Source: Bryobacterales bacterium | Lineage (GTDB): Bacteria > Acidobacteriota > Terriglobia > Bryobacterales > Bryobacteraceae | Direction of reading: 5' to 3' | Assembly (NCBI GenBank): GCA_026129915.1 | Contig: JAHCHD010000018.1 | Span: 1 to 46,647 of the forward strand | DNA length: 46,647 bases | Shown here: piece by piece, positions 34,882-42,807 of the stretch | Position numbering within the stretch: the first letter of the stretch is position 1 | Layout: each line of letters begins with the position of its first letter | Position numbers and translations under genes: made by a program | Notes under the pieces: model-generated | What the model was told of the DNA's origin: nothing | Databases searched by the model: none | What the model saw: only the letters and a program-made list of their open reading frames with translations

Positions 34882-35712
34882 ATGAGGACCAGATGGGCAC
34901 GAAGGAGTGGACTAGGGCAGGCGCTTTTCCTGCTGCTTGGTAGCGCCGCGTTGATGGCGCAGACAGAGGAAATTCGCATCCCATTCAGCGACCCCTCAAA
35001 GCCTGGCGCAATTGAGGTGAACCTGATGACCGGTGCGCTACGCGTGGAGGGCTATGCCGGTACTGAAGTACAGGTAGTCGCGAAGGGCGATGCCGTGCGT
35101 AAGTCCGTACGTCCTTCCCCAGAGCGCGAAGGTCTGCGACGTTTGCCTACCGGAGGCGGTGGCTTCCGTGCGGAAGAAAAGGACAATGTGCTGAGAATTA
35201 GCGCTTCGGCCATGGCGGGCAATGTGGATTTGGATTTGCGAATTCCGATGAACGCTTCGCTGAAAGTGCGCTGCATGAACTGTGAGGCGATCCGCGTGAA
35301 CAACACCAGCGGCGGACTGGAGCTTGAGAACGTCAACGGTACCATTCAGGCGACAGACGTCTCCGGGGCGGTGGTTGCCCATTCACTGAACAGCAAGCTG
35401 GTGGTGACCATGCGGCAGGTAGATTCAGGAAAGCCGCTTGCCTTTTCGTCCATGAACGGGAACGTGGATGTGACGCTGCCGGCTTCAACCAAAGCAGACG
35501 TGGTAATCGAGAACTTCAACGGCGAAGTCCTCACTGACTTTGATGTGGAGCTGCAACCGAACACCGAGCGTGAGGAGATCGACCGCCGTGGGCAAGGGGG
35601 CGCCTACCGGTTCAATCTCACCCGGAACCTGCGCGGCAAGATCAACGGCGGGGGCACTCAGATTCGCTTCAAGAACCACAACGGGGACATCTTGATACGC
35701 AAGGCGAAATAG
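34882..35712 (+). CDS. DUF4097-type secreted beta-helical protein
   Basis: A 276-residue exported protein with a signal peptide ending AALMAQ (about residue 30) and AGGAGAG shortly before the ATG. The mature part is built of repeating beta strands with SxNGxV-like turns typical of DUF4097: VNLMTGALRVEGYAGTEV, VDLDLRIPMNASLKVRCMNC, LELENVNGTIQATDVSGAV, FSSMNGNVDVTLPAS and GGGTQIRFKNHNGDILIRK at the end. Such proteins often follow sigma/anti-sigma pairs and are thought to act in envelope stress. It is followed by a strong terminator. Confidence 0.88.
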   Translation: MRTRWARRSGLGQALFLLLGSAALMAQTEEIRIPFSDPSKPGAIEVNLMTGALRVEGYAGTEVQVVAKGDAVRKSVRPSPEREGLRRLPTGGGGFRAEEKDNVLRISASAMAGNVDLDLRIPMNASLKVRCMNCEAIRVNNTSGGLELENVNGTIQATDVSGAVVAHSLNSKLVVTMRQVDSGKPLAFSSMNGNVDVTLPASTKADVVIENFNGEVLTDFDVELQPNTEREEIDRRGQGGAYRFNLTRNLRGKINGGGTQIRFKNHNGDILIRKAK

Positions 35713-35730
35713 CTGATCTTGATGCGCAAA

Positions 35731-35767
35731 AAGCGGCTCGCGAAGCAACAAGCCTCGCGAGCCGCTT
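35731..35767. terminator. Bidirectional intrinsic terminator
   Basis: AAGCGGCTCGCGA (35731-35743) pairs perfectly with TCGCGAGCCGCTT (35755-35767) around an 11-base loop. The A-run to the left gives a TTTTT tail for the leftward PEGA gene, and TTT follows on the right for the DUF4097 gene. It lies between the two convergent stops. Confidence 0.85.
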
Positions 35768-35797
35768 TCCCATTTAGCTTCCAGCTGGAGTGATCTG

Positions 35798-36385
35798 CTA
35801 GACGCCCTTGCCCACCAGATTGATGGTGGTGGTCTGGTTCGCCGTAATGGTGATGCTCTCTTCGTAGGTTGCGCCAGACTCAGGGTTCTCAAACCGAATC
35901 AGGTATCCGCCCGGGGGAACCAGCAAGCGCTGGACCTTGTTCGAAAACTCATCCACGTGACCCACATACTGCTGGTTCAGGTAAACAGCCGTAAACTTGC
36001 TGGCGCCCTGAATGGTCCGGATCTGGCCAAAGGGCGGAGTGGGCGCGGGTTTCGCCGTCATCTTGAAGTCAAACTTGGTGGTCTTCCCGGCAACCGCGGT
36101 GACGGTGGTTTCGTAGTCTTCGTAACGCGGATCCACCAGACGAATGGTGTGCTCACCTGGCGACACTTCGTAGGGAATACTGATATGGAAATTCTCAGCG
36201 GGTCCCACGAACTTACCGTCAATGAACAATCCGGCAACGCTCGGATCAACCTGTACCCGGATCTTGGCCGGACTATCCTGCGCGACGGCGGGCAATACCA
36301 GCCCCATCAGCAGCATTCCGGCCACAGCCAGACCGAGTCTTCTGAATATGAGATTCACGTTCTTCACGATCGCTCCTCGTTTCAT
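35798..36385 (-). CDS. PEGA-domain exported protein
   Basis: A 195-residue protein from the ATG at 36385; the open frame upstream is not coding-like. A signal peptide or anchor (LGLAVAGMLLMGLVLPAVAQ) precedes a PEGA-like domain (about 40-110): VQVDPSVAGLFIDGKFVGPA, then VSPGEHTIRLVDPRYEDYET. A second related repeat at about 125-190 has YLNQQYVGHVDEFSNKVQRL, LVPPGGYLIRFENPES and TITANQTTTINLVGKG. PEGA domains are extracellular beta modules of surface proteins, with no catalytic role known. It is alone in its direction and shares its terminator with the DUF4097 gene. Confidence 0.85.
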   Translation of the reverse strand: MKRGAIVKNVNLIFRRLGLAVAGMLLMGLVLPAVAQDSPAKIRVQVDPSVAGLFIDGKFVGPAENFHISIPYEVSPGEHTIRLVDPRYEDYETTVTAVAGKTTKFDFKMTAKPAPTPPFGQIRTIQGASKFTAVYLNQQYVGHVDEFSNKVQRLLVPPGGYLIRFENPESGATYEESITITANQTTTINLVGKGV

Positions 36386-36943
36386 TTGGAATATTCCTTC
36401 GGCAGCCAGGGTACCGGACCAGAAGCGCCTTGCCGATGGCTGGGCGATTCTGGGCTTTGGCGAGCCGATTCGGTTCGCGCGAGGGCCGCTGGATTCACGC
36501 GAACAACAGCGGCTCGCGAAAACCCTCGCCTCCCAGCTCACATGATCTCCAACTATTGTACTCAAATTCAACGCGCTTTCGGCGTCTAGCGCCCCTGTGC
36601 CTCTTGGAATCACGCATTTAAGACACCCGAAGTGGACTTAATGATTCGCATGAGCCATTAATTGTTGCCTTGGGTAAAGACATGGACCTGAAGCAGTTAA
36701 CTGGCCGGTGGGTTGCATCGTGCCGGTTGGATTGTGGTTGAATCCTCTGAAGTTAGAGGTTGTATTGGCGGTGGATGCGCGAGGTGAATTGACCGGCGAT
36801 CGCGGGAGGTATCGGCTGGACGGCTCCACCACCCCCGCTTCGTGCCGGGTTACTAAACCCGGATTGTGTTCCAGTTGGTCACTTCGCCTAATTTCAGACT
36901 GCGTACAGGTGCCAGTTTTGGTGGCGTGCCCTGGGGAAGCCCG
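36386..36943. other. 558-base gap with only a possible gene remnant
   Basis: Besides the PEGA promoter area, the gap holds an interrupted repeat (CATTTAAG near 36615 and CTTAATG near 36638), a 7-bp perfect hairpin (CCGGGTT-ACTA-AACCCGG, 36845-36862) and the possible remnant described below. I see no intact gene. Confidence 0.5.
36682..36850 (+). pseudogene. Possible frameshifted lipocalin-like remnant
   Basis: From the ATG at 36682 the frame reads MDLKQLTGRWVASCRLD and stops. In another frame from about 36740 it reads LKLEVVLAVDARGELTGDRG, then RYRLDGSTTP. Together they resemble the start of a small beta protein (compare VDFTGVWKLEM of the intact gene at 24316-24687) broken by a frameshift. 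It could also be chance. Confidence 0.22.
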
Positions 36944-37867
36944 CTACTTTTTCGCCGGAGCTACGTCCTGCCAGCCCACCAGTTCAATGTCCAGTTCCTT
37001 TAGCAGCGCCTTTGTCTCCGGTTCGAGGAATATCCGGTAGTCGGCATCGCGATTGCTTGCACTGCCAGTTGCGGCCCTGAGCTCGTCGTTCAGAATGCCG
37101 GGATGCAGAATCATCTGCGTGATACCCGGCTGCAACTTCCGCAGTGTTTCATGATAGGCTTTGCGGCGTCCGTCAAGGCTGCGTTGCCCAGGCGCGCCGT
37201 CCGGAATCAGGGCATCCAGCAGGAACACGCCTTCGCTGGCGAATCGGGTCTGCTGACTATTCAGGTAGTTGATGGTGGCTGCGGGTGCCGAACGCTCCAT
37301 TCCCTCGTAGGGCTTCGGCAGCATCACCGGAATACCGAACTCCTGTCCCAGCTTCAGGTAAACCTCAAAGAAATCCGGACGCGCGTACACCGTACCCATG
37401 TGAGTGTCGAAATGCGTGAAGCGCAGTCCCATGCGCTGGGCGAGGGCGATCTGCGCACGCAGTTCGGTTTCCACTTCCGCGGCTGTGGCGTTCATTGCCA
37501 CGCTGCGCACGTCGGGCCACAGATAGCCATCCGGATCCAGCAGGCCCTTCACTTGTTCGCGCGGCGCCACCGGACCCCAGCGCAGAGTCTTCCACTCGCT
37601 GGTGAGTGTGAAGTGCAAGCCGATGTCGAGCTTCTGGCGGGACTTCAGCCAATTTACAGCCTCTGGAACCCAGGGGCAGGGCATCATGATGGAGGCACTG
37701 CTGATGGCGCCCTTTTCCAGCAACTCTTGCGTGGCCACGTTGACAGAATGGGACATGCCGTAGTCGTCGGCATGAAGAATCAGCTTCTTCTCGGCCGCCG
37801 CCAGAGGCAGGCAGAGCGCAAGCGCCAGAGCCAAGCGTCGCAACATCCTGAACTTCTCAGTTCGCAT
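36944..37867 (-). CDS. ChbG/HpnK (YdjC-like) carbohydrate deacetylase
   Basis: Metal-dependent deacetylase of acetylated sugars, 307 residues. The ATG at 37867 has GGAGGG 7 bases upstream and is chosen over one at 37882. A signal peptide ends LPLAAAE. The family motif KLILHADDYGMSHSVNVATQ supplies the metal-binding Asp pair. DIGLHFTLTSEW, THFDTHMGTVYARPDF with its histidines, and QMILHPGILNDELR complete the site. With a signal peptide it likely acts in the periplasm or outside. It starts 21 bases after the preceding gene, so it may be the tail of the leftward Rieske operon, although a functional link is not obvious. Confidence 0.88.
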   Translation of the reverse strand: MRTEKFRMLRRLALALALCLPLAAAEKKLILHADDYGMSHSVNVATQELLEKGAISSASIMMPCPWVPEAVNWLKSRQKLDIGLHFTLTSEWKTLRWGPVAPREQVKGLLDPDGYLWPDVRSVAMNATAAEVETELRAQIALAQRMGLRFTHFDTHMGTVYARPDFFEVYLKLGQEFGIPVMLPKPYEGMERSAPAATINYLNSQQTRFASEGVFLLDALIPDGAPGQRSLDGRRKAYHETLRKLQPGITQMILHPGILNDELRAATGSASNRDADYRIFLEPETKALLKELDIELVGWQDVAPAKK

Positions 37868-37888
37868 TTCAATTCCCTCCATTGCCCA

Positions 37889-38629
37889 TTATTCCCATGG
37901 CCACAAGCTACGGTACGTTGACGGATCCGCGGCAAGCACGGGGAAATCAGCCCACATCCGCAGCTCTCCGCGGACCTCGATGCGCGTGGCGATGCGGCCA
38001 AGCACCGCGTCGCCAGCAGGTGTTCCGTCGCGCGCAACGAGCAGGAATGCGGTGCGCCTCCGCTGGCGGTCAATCACCAACAACACCGGCGGAATTCCCG
38101 CGCGGATAGCGCCCGCCGCGGGACTGCGCAGCAGATCTCCAAACTCCGGTTCGCGAAATCCAAGGTAGCTTTTGAGGTCAACGATTTCGCCTCGTAGGGT
38201 GACTTCACCCGATTTCCGGATTGGTTCGGGTTGCGGAAACTCAATGGTCCTAGTGACGCGGGCAACGGTATCCTCCGCCACTTCGAGCATCGTCAGATTT
38301 CCAGCGCAAAGAATGCGAGCTTCCAGGGTAACGAGTTCGCCGTCCAGGAACGAGAGATTCCGCACAAACCCGCCCCGACGGCCGCTCGATAGCGGGTACA
38401 CAGAAACGGCCGGCTGCCCAACAGAGAATAGCGAGCGTTCCACCTCAAGCGCAGGATAGGGCGTCAGCCGCAACCTCCCCTGAAAGGGTTGCAGGATATT
38501 GAACTCATAGCGACCCCATCCCATTGGTCGCTGCGAAGCCGCCAGCAGCACGGCGGCCAGTATCAGAAGGAGGATCCAGGCCAAGCCTAGCGTCAACGGC
38601 TTTGGTTCTGGAAGACGAAAGCTGGACAT
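37889..38629 (-). CDS. Membrane-anchored protein of unknown function in Rieske operon
   Basis: Not recognised. The ATG at 38629 sits one base after the stop of the Rieske gene and gives 246 residues. A single N-terminal membrane helix (about 15-34, LGLAWILLLILAAVLLAASQ) precedes a beta-rich periplasmic part with RYEFNILQPFQGRLRLTPYP, then FVRNLSFLDGELVTLEARIL. A second half reads GEVTLRGEIVDLKSYLGF and IPPVLLVIDRQRRRTAFLLV. The phrase 'G-E-I-V-D-x-K-C/S-x-G' is reminiscent of domains found beside dehydrogenase subunits in other bacteria, but here the cysteine is a serine. Probably part of the membrane redox unit. Confidence 0.65.
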   Translation of the reverse strand: MSSFRLPEPKPLTLGLAWILLLILAAVLLAASQRPMGWGRYEFNILQPFQGRLRLTPYPALEVERSLFSVGQPAVSVYPLSSGRRGGFVRNLSFLDGELVTLEARILCAGNLTMLEVAEDTVARVTRTIEFPQPEPIRKSGEVTLRGEIVDLKSYLGFREPEFGDLLRSPAAGAIRAGIPPVLLVIDRQRRRTAFLLVARDGTPAGDAVLGRIATRIEVRGELRMWADFPVLAADPSTYRSLWPWE

Positions 38630-38630
38630 G

Positions 38631-39749
38631 TTAGGAACCTTCCTTCGGGCCGCTCGCCGGCTGGCTTCCAGGTGCTGTCGCCGCGGGCCGCGCGGATCCT
38701 CGGCGGACAGGACGAGCAGCAGGCTCCACCGCGGTGCCTGGTGGATTCGGTGTGGGGTGAAGATACAGAACCCCGTCAACCACCCGCAAATTGAAGGTAG
38801 CCACTGCTTTCGGGTAGGGCGGTGGAGAGGCACCGGTGTGCGGGAAGTACAACGCGCCATGCCAGGGGCAACGTACGCAGCCCGCTTCCACAACCCCCTC
38901 CCCGAGAGGACCTCCCTGGTGCGCGCAGACATTGGAAATGGCGGATACACCCTGCCAGTGCCGGAATACGGCAACGCGCTCAGTGGGAGCATTCACAATC
39001 ACCGCACGGTTCTCGGGAATCTCCTCTGCGCGGCACACCCGCAGCCAACCGTCCACATCGGTCTGATGAATCTCCGCGTCTTTGGCCCGTTCAATGCGCG
39101 CGGCCTTCCAATGAAGCCATATCAACAGGGCGGCGCCAACGGCCAGCAGTAGCGCGCGAATAGGGTTTCCGGAACTCTGCAGCGTACCCAGGCCCGTGTG
39201 CATAAGCAGCAATACGTATGCCAGGTAAGCAAGCATGTGCAGCCGCTTCCAACGGGCCAGGCCTAGGCAGGCGATCCAGAAATCGTGGCTGGTGGCTGCC
39301 AACACGGCCAGGATGAGTAGGGCTGCAAAGCCGAAGACCTCGAAGGGAAACTCGTATGGCGAGAGCACCTGACCATTGCCAATGAGGATGCTGGCCAGTG
39401 GATTCATGGCTCCGCTGGAGTGGTAGAGAACAGTAGCCAGAGCGCCATGCGTTCCAGCTATCAGAAAAGTAGCCACACCCAGGTGCCTTCGATTGGCGAG
39501 CAACACGATGAATCCCGGATGCAGGCGGCTAAGCGGGCCAATCGCGAGCAGCGCATGTAGCATCAGGATGGCCAGCGAGCCAGAGGCCCGCGTAAGCAGC
39601 GCACCCGCTTCCGGGAGGTCAGGGCGCGGACCGGTGGCGAGCGAGACCGCCGCAAAGACGAGGAGATACCCGATGATGCCGGCCGCAATCACAGCATCAT
39701 AGAGGACTTTGGACTCGTTCCACTGAATGGGGCGGTACGGAAGACTCAT
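38631..39749 (-). CDS. Ferric-reductase-like membrane domain fused to Rieske [2Fe-2S] domain
   Basis: A 372-residue fusion. The ATG at 39749 has GGAGG 5-6 bases upstream. Residues about 15-225 form a six-helix ferric-reductase/MsrQ-like membrane domain with conserved histidines in LMLHALLAIGPLSRLHPGF, LIAGTHGALATVLYH and RWKRLHMLAYLAYVLLLMHT, which should ligate two hemes. After a short linker, residues about 235-335 form a Rieske domain with CAHQGGPLGEG and CVRCPWHGALYF providing the two Cys/two His ligands. The C-terminal tail is Pro/Ala-rich. It should pass electrons through the membrane between hemes and the cluster. Donor and acceptor are unknown. Confidence 0.88.
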   Translation of the reverse strand: MSLPYRPIQWNESKVLYDAVIAAGIIGYLLVFAAVSLATGPRPDLPEAGALLTRASGSLAILMLHALLAIGPLSRLHPGFIVLLANRRHLGVATFLIAGTHGALATVLYHSSGAMNPLASILIGNGQVLSPYEFPFEVFGFAALLILAVLAATSHDFWIACLGLARWKRLHMLAYLAYVLLLMHTGLGTLQSSGNPIRALLLAVGAALLIWLHWKAARIERAKDAEIHQTDVDGWLRVCRAEEIPENRAVIVNAPTERVAVFRHWQGVSAISNVCAHQGGPLGEGVVEAGCVRCPWHGALYFPHTGASPPPYPKAVATFNLRVVDGVLYLHPTPNPPGTAVEPAARPVRRGSARPAATAPGSQPASGPKEGS

Positions 39750-39816
39750 CGAGATCCTCCACCCGGGGGAAGTGGGAGAATTCTCACCAGGCAATCGAAG
39801 TTGAGGGTGTGGGATT

Positions 39817-40311
39817 TCATATAGACGAAGGCAGCGGAACCTGGGCAATCAATACGTGCTGCCCCAGACTATAGAACACCAGGCGTCCCGCGAGAAACGC
39901 CGCCTGCGATGGAAGCGGGAATGCGGCGGGCTGTCGCTCATCCAAGACACCCAGCATCTGCGAGCCCAATGGCGGCCGGTCGTAAGCGGAAGCCCGGGTG
40001 GACCAATAGACAATGACGTCGGGCTGCCGCAGCGGCTCCTGGAGGGTGATCCTCACCCAGCGCCTAGCCCGAAATGCGTCACCTCCGGCAGGCTCAGTGT
40101 ACAACTGCACGCGGATCCGGCGACCGTCGAAGACTTCCTCAATTTCGCTCGAAAGGATGGCGGATTCCGGCAACTCCTGCCTCAGCGAAGCCGGCAGTTC
40201 TCCCGAAACCGGCCAACGATAGCCGCTGAACGCGACGAGCAGCATCACCGGTACAACCCAGCGCAAAGCACGAAACACGCCCCAGTGGAGGTTACGCAGA
40301 TCTCTGGTCAT
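39817..40311 (-). CDS. Anchored hypothetical protein in Rieske operon
   Basis: Not recognised. 164 residues from the ATG at 40311, which has GGAGAG upstream; the start lies inside the end of the preceding gene (20-base overlap), supporting co-expression. One N-terminal membrane helix (about 18-34, WVVPVMLLVAFSGYRWPVSG) is followed by a soluble, probably periplasmic domain with LPESAILSSEIEEVFDGRRI and WVRITLQEPLRQPDVIVYWS. There is no cysteine pair or heme motif. It probably belongs to the membrane redox unit with its neighbours. Confidence 0.65.
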   Translation of the reverse strand: MTRDLRNLHWGVFRALRWVVPVMLLVAFSGYRWPVSGELPASLRQELPESAILSSEIEEVFDGRRIRVQLYTEPAGGDAFRARRWVRITLQEPLRQPDVIVYWSTRASAYDRPPLGSQMLGVLDERQPAAFPLPSQAAFLAGRLVFYSLGQHVLIAQVPLPSSI

Positions 40312-40552
40312 TTGCTCTCCGTGCGTTGTCGTGTTCACTAGTCACGAGCGACTCCGTGCGCTCCCAGCGGATGAGCCAGGGCCAAAGCAGCACGGCGCCC
40401 GGCAGCACAGCCAACCGGAAGAACGGGCCGCTCAGCCGGGCACGGTCGTCCACCCGATCCATCGTTCTGGCGGCAAAGCGCAGCCCGTAGGCGCACCCGG
40501 CCAGAACGTAGATCAGCGCCAGGACAAGCAGCACATCGCCTGCAATCACCAT
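40292..40552 (-). CDS. Small two-helix membrane protein heading the Rieske operon
   Basis: Not recognised. From the ATG at 40552 this is an 86-residue protein with a first helix at 3-22 (IAGDVLLVLALIYVLAGCAY) and a second at about 42-57 (FFRLAVLPGAVLLWPWLIRW), followed by a short charged tail. An ATG at 40588 is also in frame. It overlaps the next gene. The size and place suggest a subunit of the membrane complex, not an enzyme. Confidence 0.6.
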   Translation of the reverse strand: MVIAGDVLLVLALIYVLAGCAYGLRFAARTMDRVDDRARLSGPFFRLAVLPGAVLLWPWLIRWERTESLVTSEHDNARRANDQRSA

Positions 40553-40739
40553 GGATGCTGAGTCTTCCCCATTCGTTGGAGGCCGCATACCGACGGCCTG
40601 CCCCCGTAGTTTCCGGAAACCAGTAGTTTATCGTCAACCACGGTTGATTCCCAAGAACAGGGTGCACAGTGAGCGTAACGCGCCATCTGCCGCGCAATAT
40701 CACGCTTCGTGGAAGGGCGCTCGCGCATCAGGACCATGT

Positions 40740-41054
40740 ATGACTGCAAACCGCTTAGAAATCATCCAGCAGATGCTGGCACAGAAGCCAAACGACACGT
40801 TCCTGCTTTACGGGCTAGCGAACGAATACAAAAATACCGGCGATCTGCCAAGGGCGATTGAGATCTACAATCAGCTCCTTGAGGGAAATCCGGATTACGT
40901 AGCTGCCTACTATCACTGCGGCCAAGCCCAAGAAAAGGCAGGTAACGAAGAGGCGGCCGCGGCGGTGTACGACAAGGGCATAGCAGTGGCCCGGCGTCTA
41001 GGCGATGCTCATGCGCTAAGTGAACTGCAGGCGGCGCGGGACATTCTGGGGTAG
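40740..41054 (+). CDS. Small TPR protein
   Basis: A 104-residue soluble protein from the ATG at 40740, divergent from the Rieske operon with 187 bases between starts. It is made almost wholly of tetratricopeptide helices: NDTFLLYGLANEYKNTGDLP, RAIEIYNQLLEGNPDYVAAY, YHCGQAQEKAGNEEAAAAVY, DKGIAVARRLGDAHALSELQ. It probably mediates protein-protein contact; the partner is unknown. The longer open frame upstream is not coding-like. Confidence 0.85.
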   Translation: MTANRLEIIQQMLAQKPNDTFLLYGLANEYKNTGDLPRAIEIYNQLLEGNPDYVAAYYHCGQAQEKAGNEEAAAAVYDKGIAVARRLGDAHALSELQAARDILG

Positions 41055-41080
41055 CTGCGGGACGCAACAGCGAGTCGGCA

Positions 41081-42679
41081 TCAGGGGCTGATGCGCTCCC
41101 CGTCCAAGTGAGGGCGAAACACCTGAAACTTCCCCGATTCGTAAACCAAATGAAGCTGGCCGCTTCGGATACGCGCCTCGATCTCCGCGTCCACGTGAGG
41201 CGACTCCGCGAAGTTGGGGTCAGGACTCCTCACGACAACTAAGGGCTGATTCTCCGGCGCGACCAGGTCTGTCTGCCAACGGATGCCGGTGGGTGGAGTG
41301 GCGAGAGGCGAGGCGTAGAACAGTCCGAATGGGTTTGCTTCAAAGCCGCGCAAAGCCTTCCGTCCCGTATAGAGGTGGTAGAGGGGATCCAGGTTAGCAA
41401 CGATCAGACAGGAGGGAGGAGTGTTGTTGCGAACCCACTCTGTCACATTCTGAACGTCGCTCCAAGGTTCCGCTTCCACCATGCCAAAGGAAAATACGCC
41501 GTGTTGTGACGCATGGTACGCCGACCGGTAGGATTCCGTCAGCATCGGGACTGACAGCAGCACGATGCCAAACGCCACACCACGCGCACCAGATGTCAAG
41601 ATCTTCGCCGGCAGTACCTGCAATGCAATCCACAGCAATACGGGAAGAATCACTGCCAAAAAGCGATAGGGGGGCCAAACCCAGCAGATCGCAATGCCTA
41701 CATAAGTGAGGACAAAACATGATAGAAGCGAACGCTGGCGAATACAGATCAGTCCACCAACCGCCAAAACGCCGCCAAACAGTAGCGCCATGAACGGGAC
41801 CGCAGCGTCAGGAGCCCTCCAAAGCATGGATGCCGAATTCCCAGACATTAGCATGTTGCCTAGCACCACCTGGAACTTCTGATACAGGGTCGGAGCAACA
41901 TTAGGTGAGAAAATATGCCAATTGGTGTAGGGAGCTACCGTGTAATAGCCCACACCGCGATGGGTAGCTACCCACCAGATCCAGGGAGTTACCAATACGC
42001 CGGCCAAAACGCTAAACCATACCGCCCACTTCTTCCGTTGGCAGAGCCAGAGCCATAAAGGAATCGCGACGATCAGGCTGAGGCCAATCATTCGCGTATT
42101 CACAACGGCTACAGCCAGTCCGGCGGCAATCGCGACGCTGGTCCAATTGAAACTATCGTTCTTATGCGTCCGCTCCAGAAAAAGGATGGTGCCCATCGCT
42201 AATGCTGCAAACAAAGTCTCCGAGAGCAACGACGTGGAGAGGAAGATAATGGCCGGCGATGAGGCGACCGCAAACACACAGGCTGCCGCAATTACGCTCG
42301 CTAGCCCCATCGCTCGCAGCAGGTGGTACGACAAATATAGCCAAATCAGCGCGAAGAAAAGTGGTACCACCTTTAACCAGAAAGTGTTGGCGGGAAATTC
42401 AGGAGTAACTCTTAGCACCAGCGCCAAAACAAAGGCGAACATCGGCGGGTATTTGGTCTGAGCAGGTTCTCCTGGCAAATTCATCAGGCGATATCCATCG
42501 CCAGAGGCAATGGCCTTCGCGGTTATCAGGTAGATACCGTCGTCGTGATACAGACCAACCGCGGGCGTGGAGAGGGAAACCGCGTAGGGGTACGCGAGCA
42601 CTGAAATCGCGAGCAATAACCAGGCGATTCCGCTTCGGTGTTTCAGCAATTCAGTTATTGTGGTTTGCGGGGAGGACAT
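41081..42679 (-). CDS. ArnT/PMT-like membrane glycosyltransferase (GT39/GT83 type)
   Basis: A 532-residue polytopic protein from the ATG at 42679. The first extracytoplasmic loop carries the family acidic pair in VGLYHDDGIYLITAKAIASG and later AQTKYPPMFAFVL. About ten hydrophobic helices follow up to residue 385. The C-terminal soluble part (about 395-532) contains EAEPWSDVQNVTEWVRNNTP. Such enzymes use polyprenyl-phosphate sugars to modify lipids or proteins outside. The acceptor is unknown. It is convergent with the TPR gene and its codon choice looks a little less GC-rich than its neighbours. Confidence 0.82.
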   Translation of the reverse strand: MSSPQTTITELLKHRSGIAWLLLAISVLAYPYAVSLSTPAVGLYHDDGIYLITAKAIASGDGYRLMNLPGEPAQTKYPPMFAFVLALVLRVTPEFPANTFWLKVVPLFFALIWLYLSYHLLRAMGLASVIAAACVFAVASSPAIIFLSTSLLSETLFAALAMGTILFLERTHKNDSFNWTSVAIAAGLAVAVVNTRMIGLSLIVAIPLWLWLCQRKKWAVWFSVLAGVLVTPWIWWVATHRGVGYYTVAPYTNWHIFSPNVAPTLYQKFQVVLGNMLMSGNSASMLWRAPDAAVPFMALLFGGVLAVGGLICIRQRSLLSCFVLTYVGIAICWVWPPYRFLAVILPVLLWIALQVLPAKILTSGARGVAFGIVLLSVPMLTESYRSAYHASQHGVFSFGMVEAEPWSDVQNVTEWVRNNTPPSCLIVANLDPLYHLYTGRKALRGFEANPFGLFYASPLATPPTGIRWQTDLVAPENQPLVVVRSPDPNFAESPHVDAEIEARIRSGQLHLVYESGKFQVFRPHLDGERISP

Positions 42680-42751
42680 ACAGGGGAGTTGTGAATTCTC
42701 AATTCTCCCACATTGAAATCGTCTGACTGGATGATCCAACGGGCCACGAAA

Positions 42752-42782
42752 ACGGGCCAGCAGCCGAAGCTCGCTGGCCCGT
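42752..42782 (-). terminator. Intrinsic terminator of the SPFH operon
   Basis: Read on the minus strand, ACGGGCCAGC pairs with GCTGGCCCGT (42773-42782 with 42752-42761) and is followed by TTTTCGT. The 11-base loop contains an additional 3-bp stem. It lies 26 bases after the SPFH stop. Confidence 0.75.
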
Positions 42783-42807
42783 CCGTCTGTACCTGGCTAA
42801 TCGGCGG

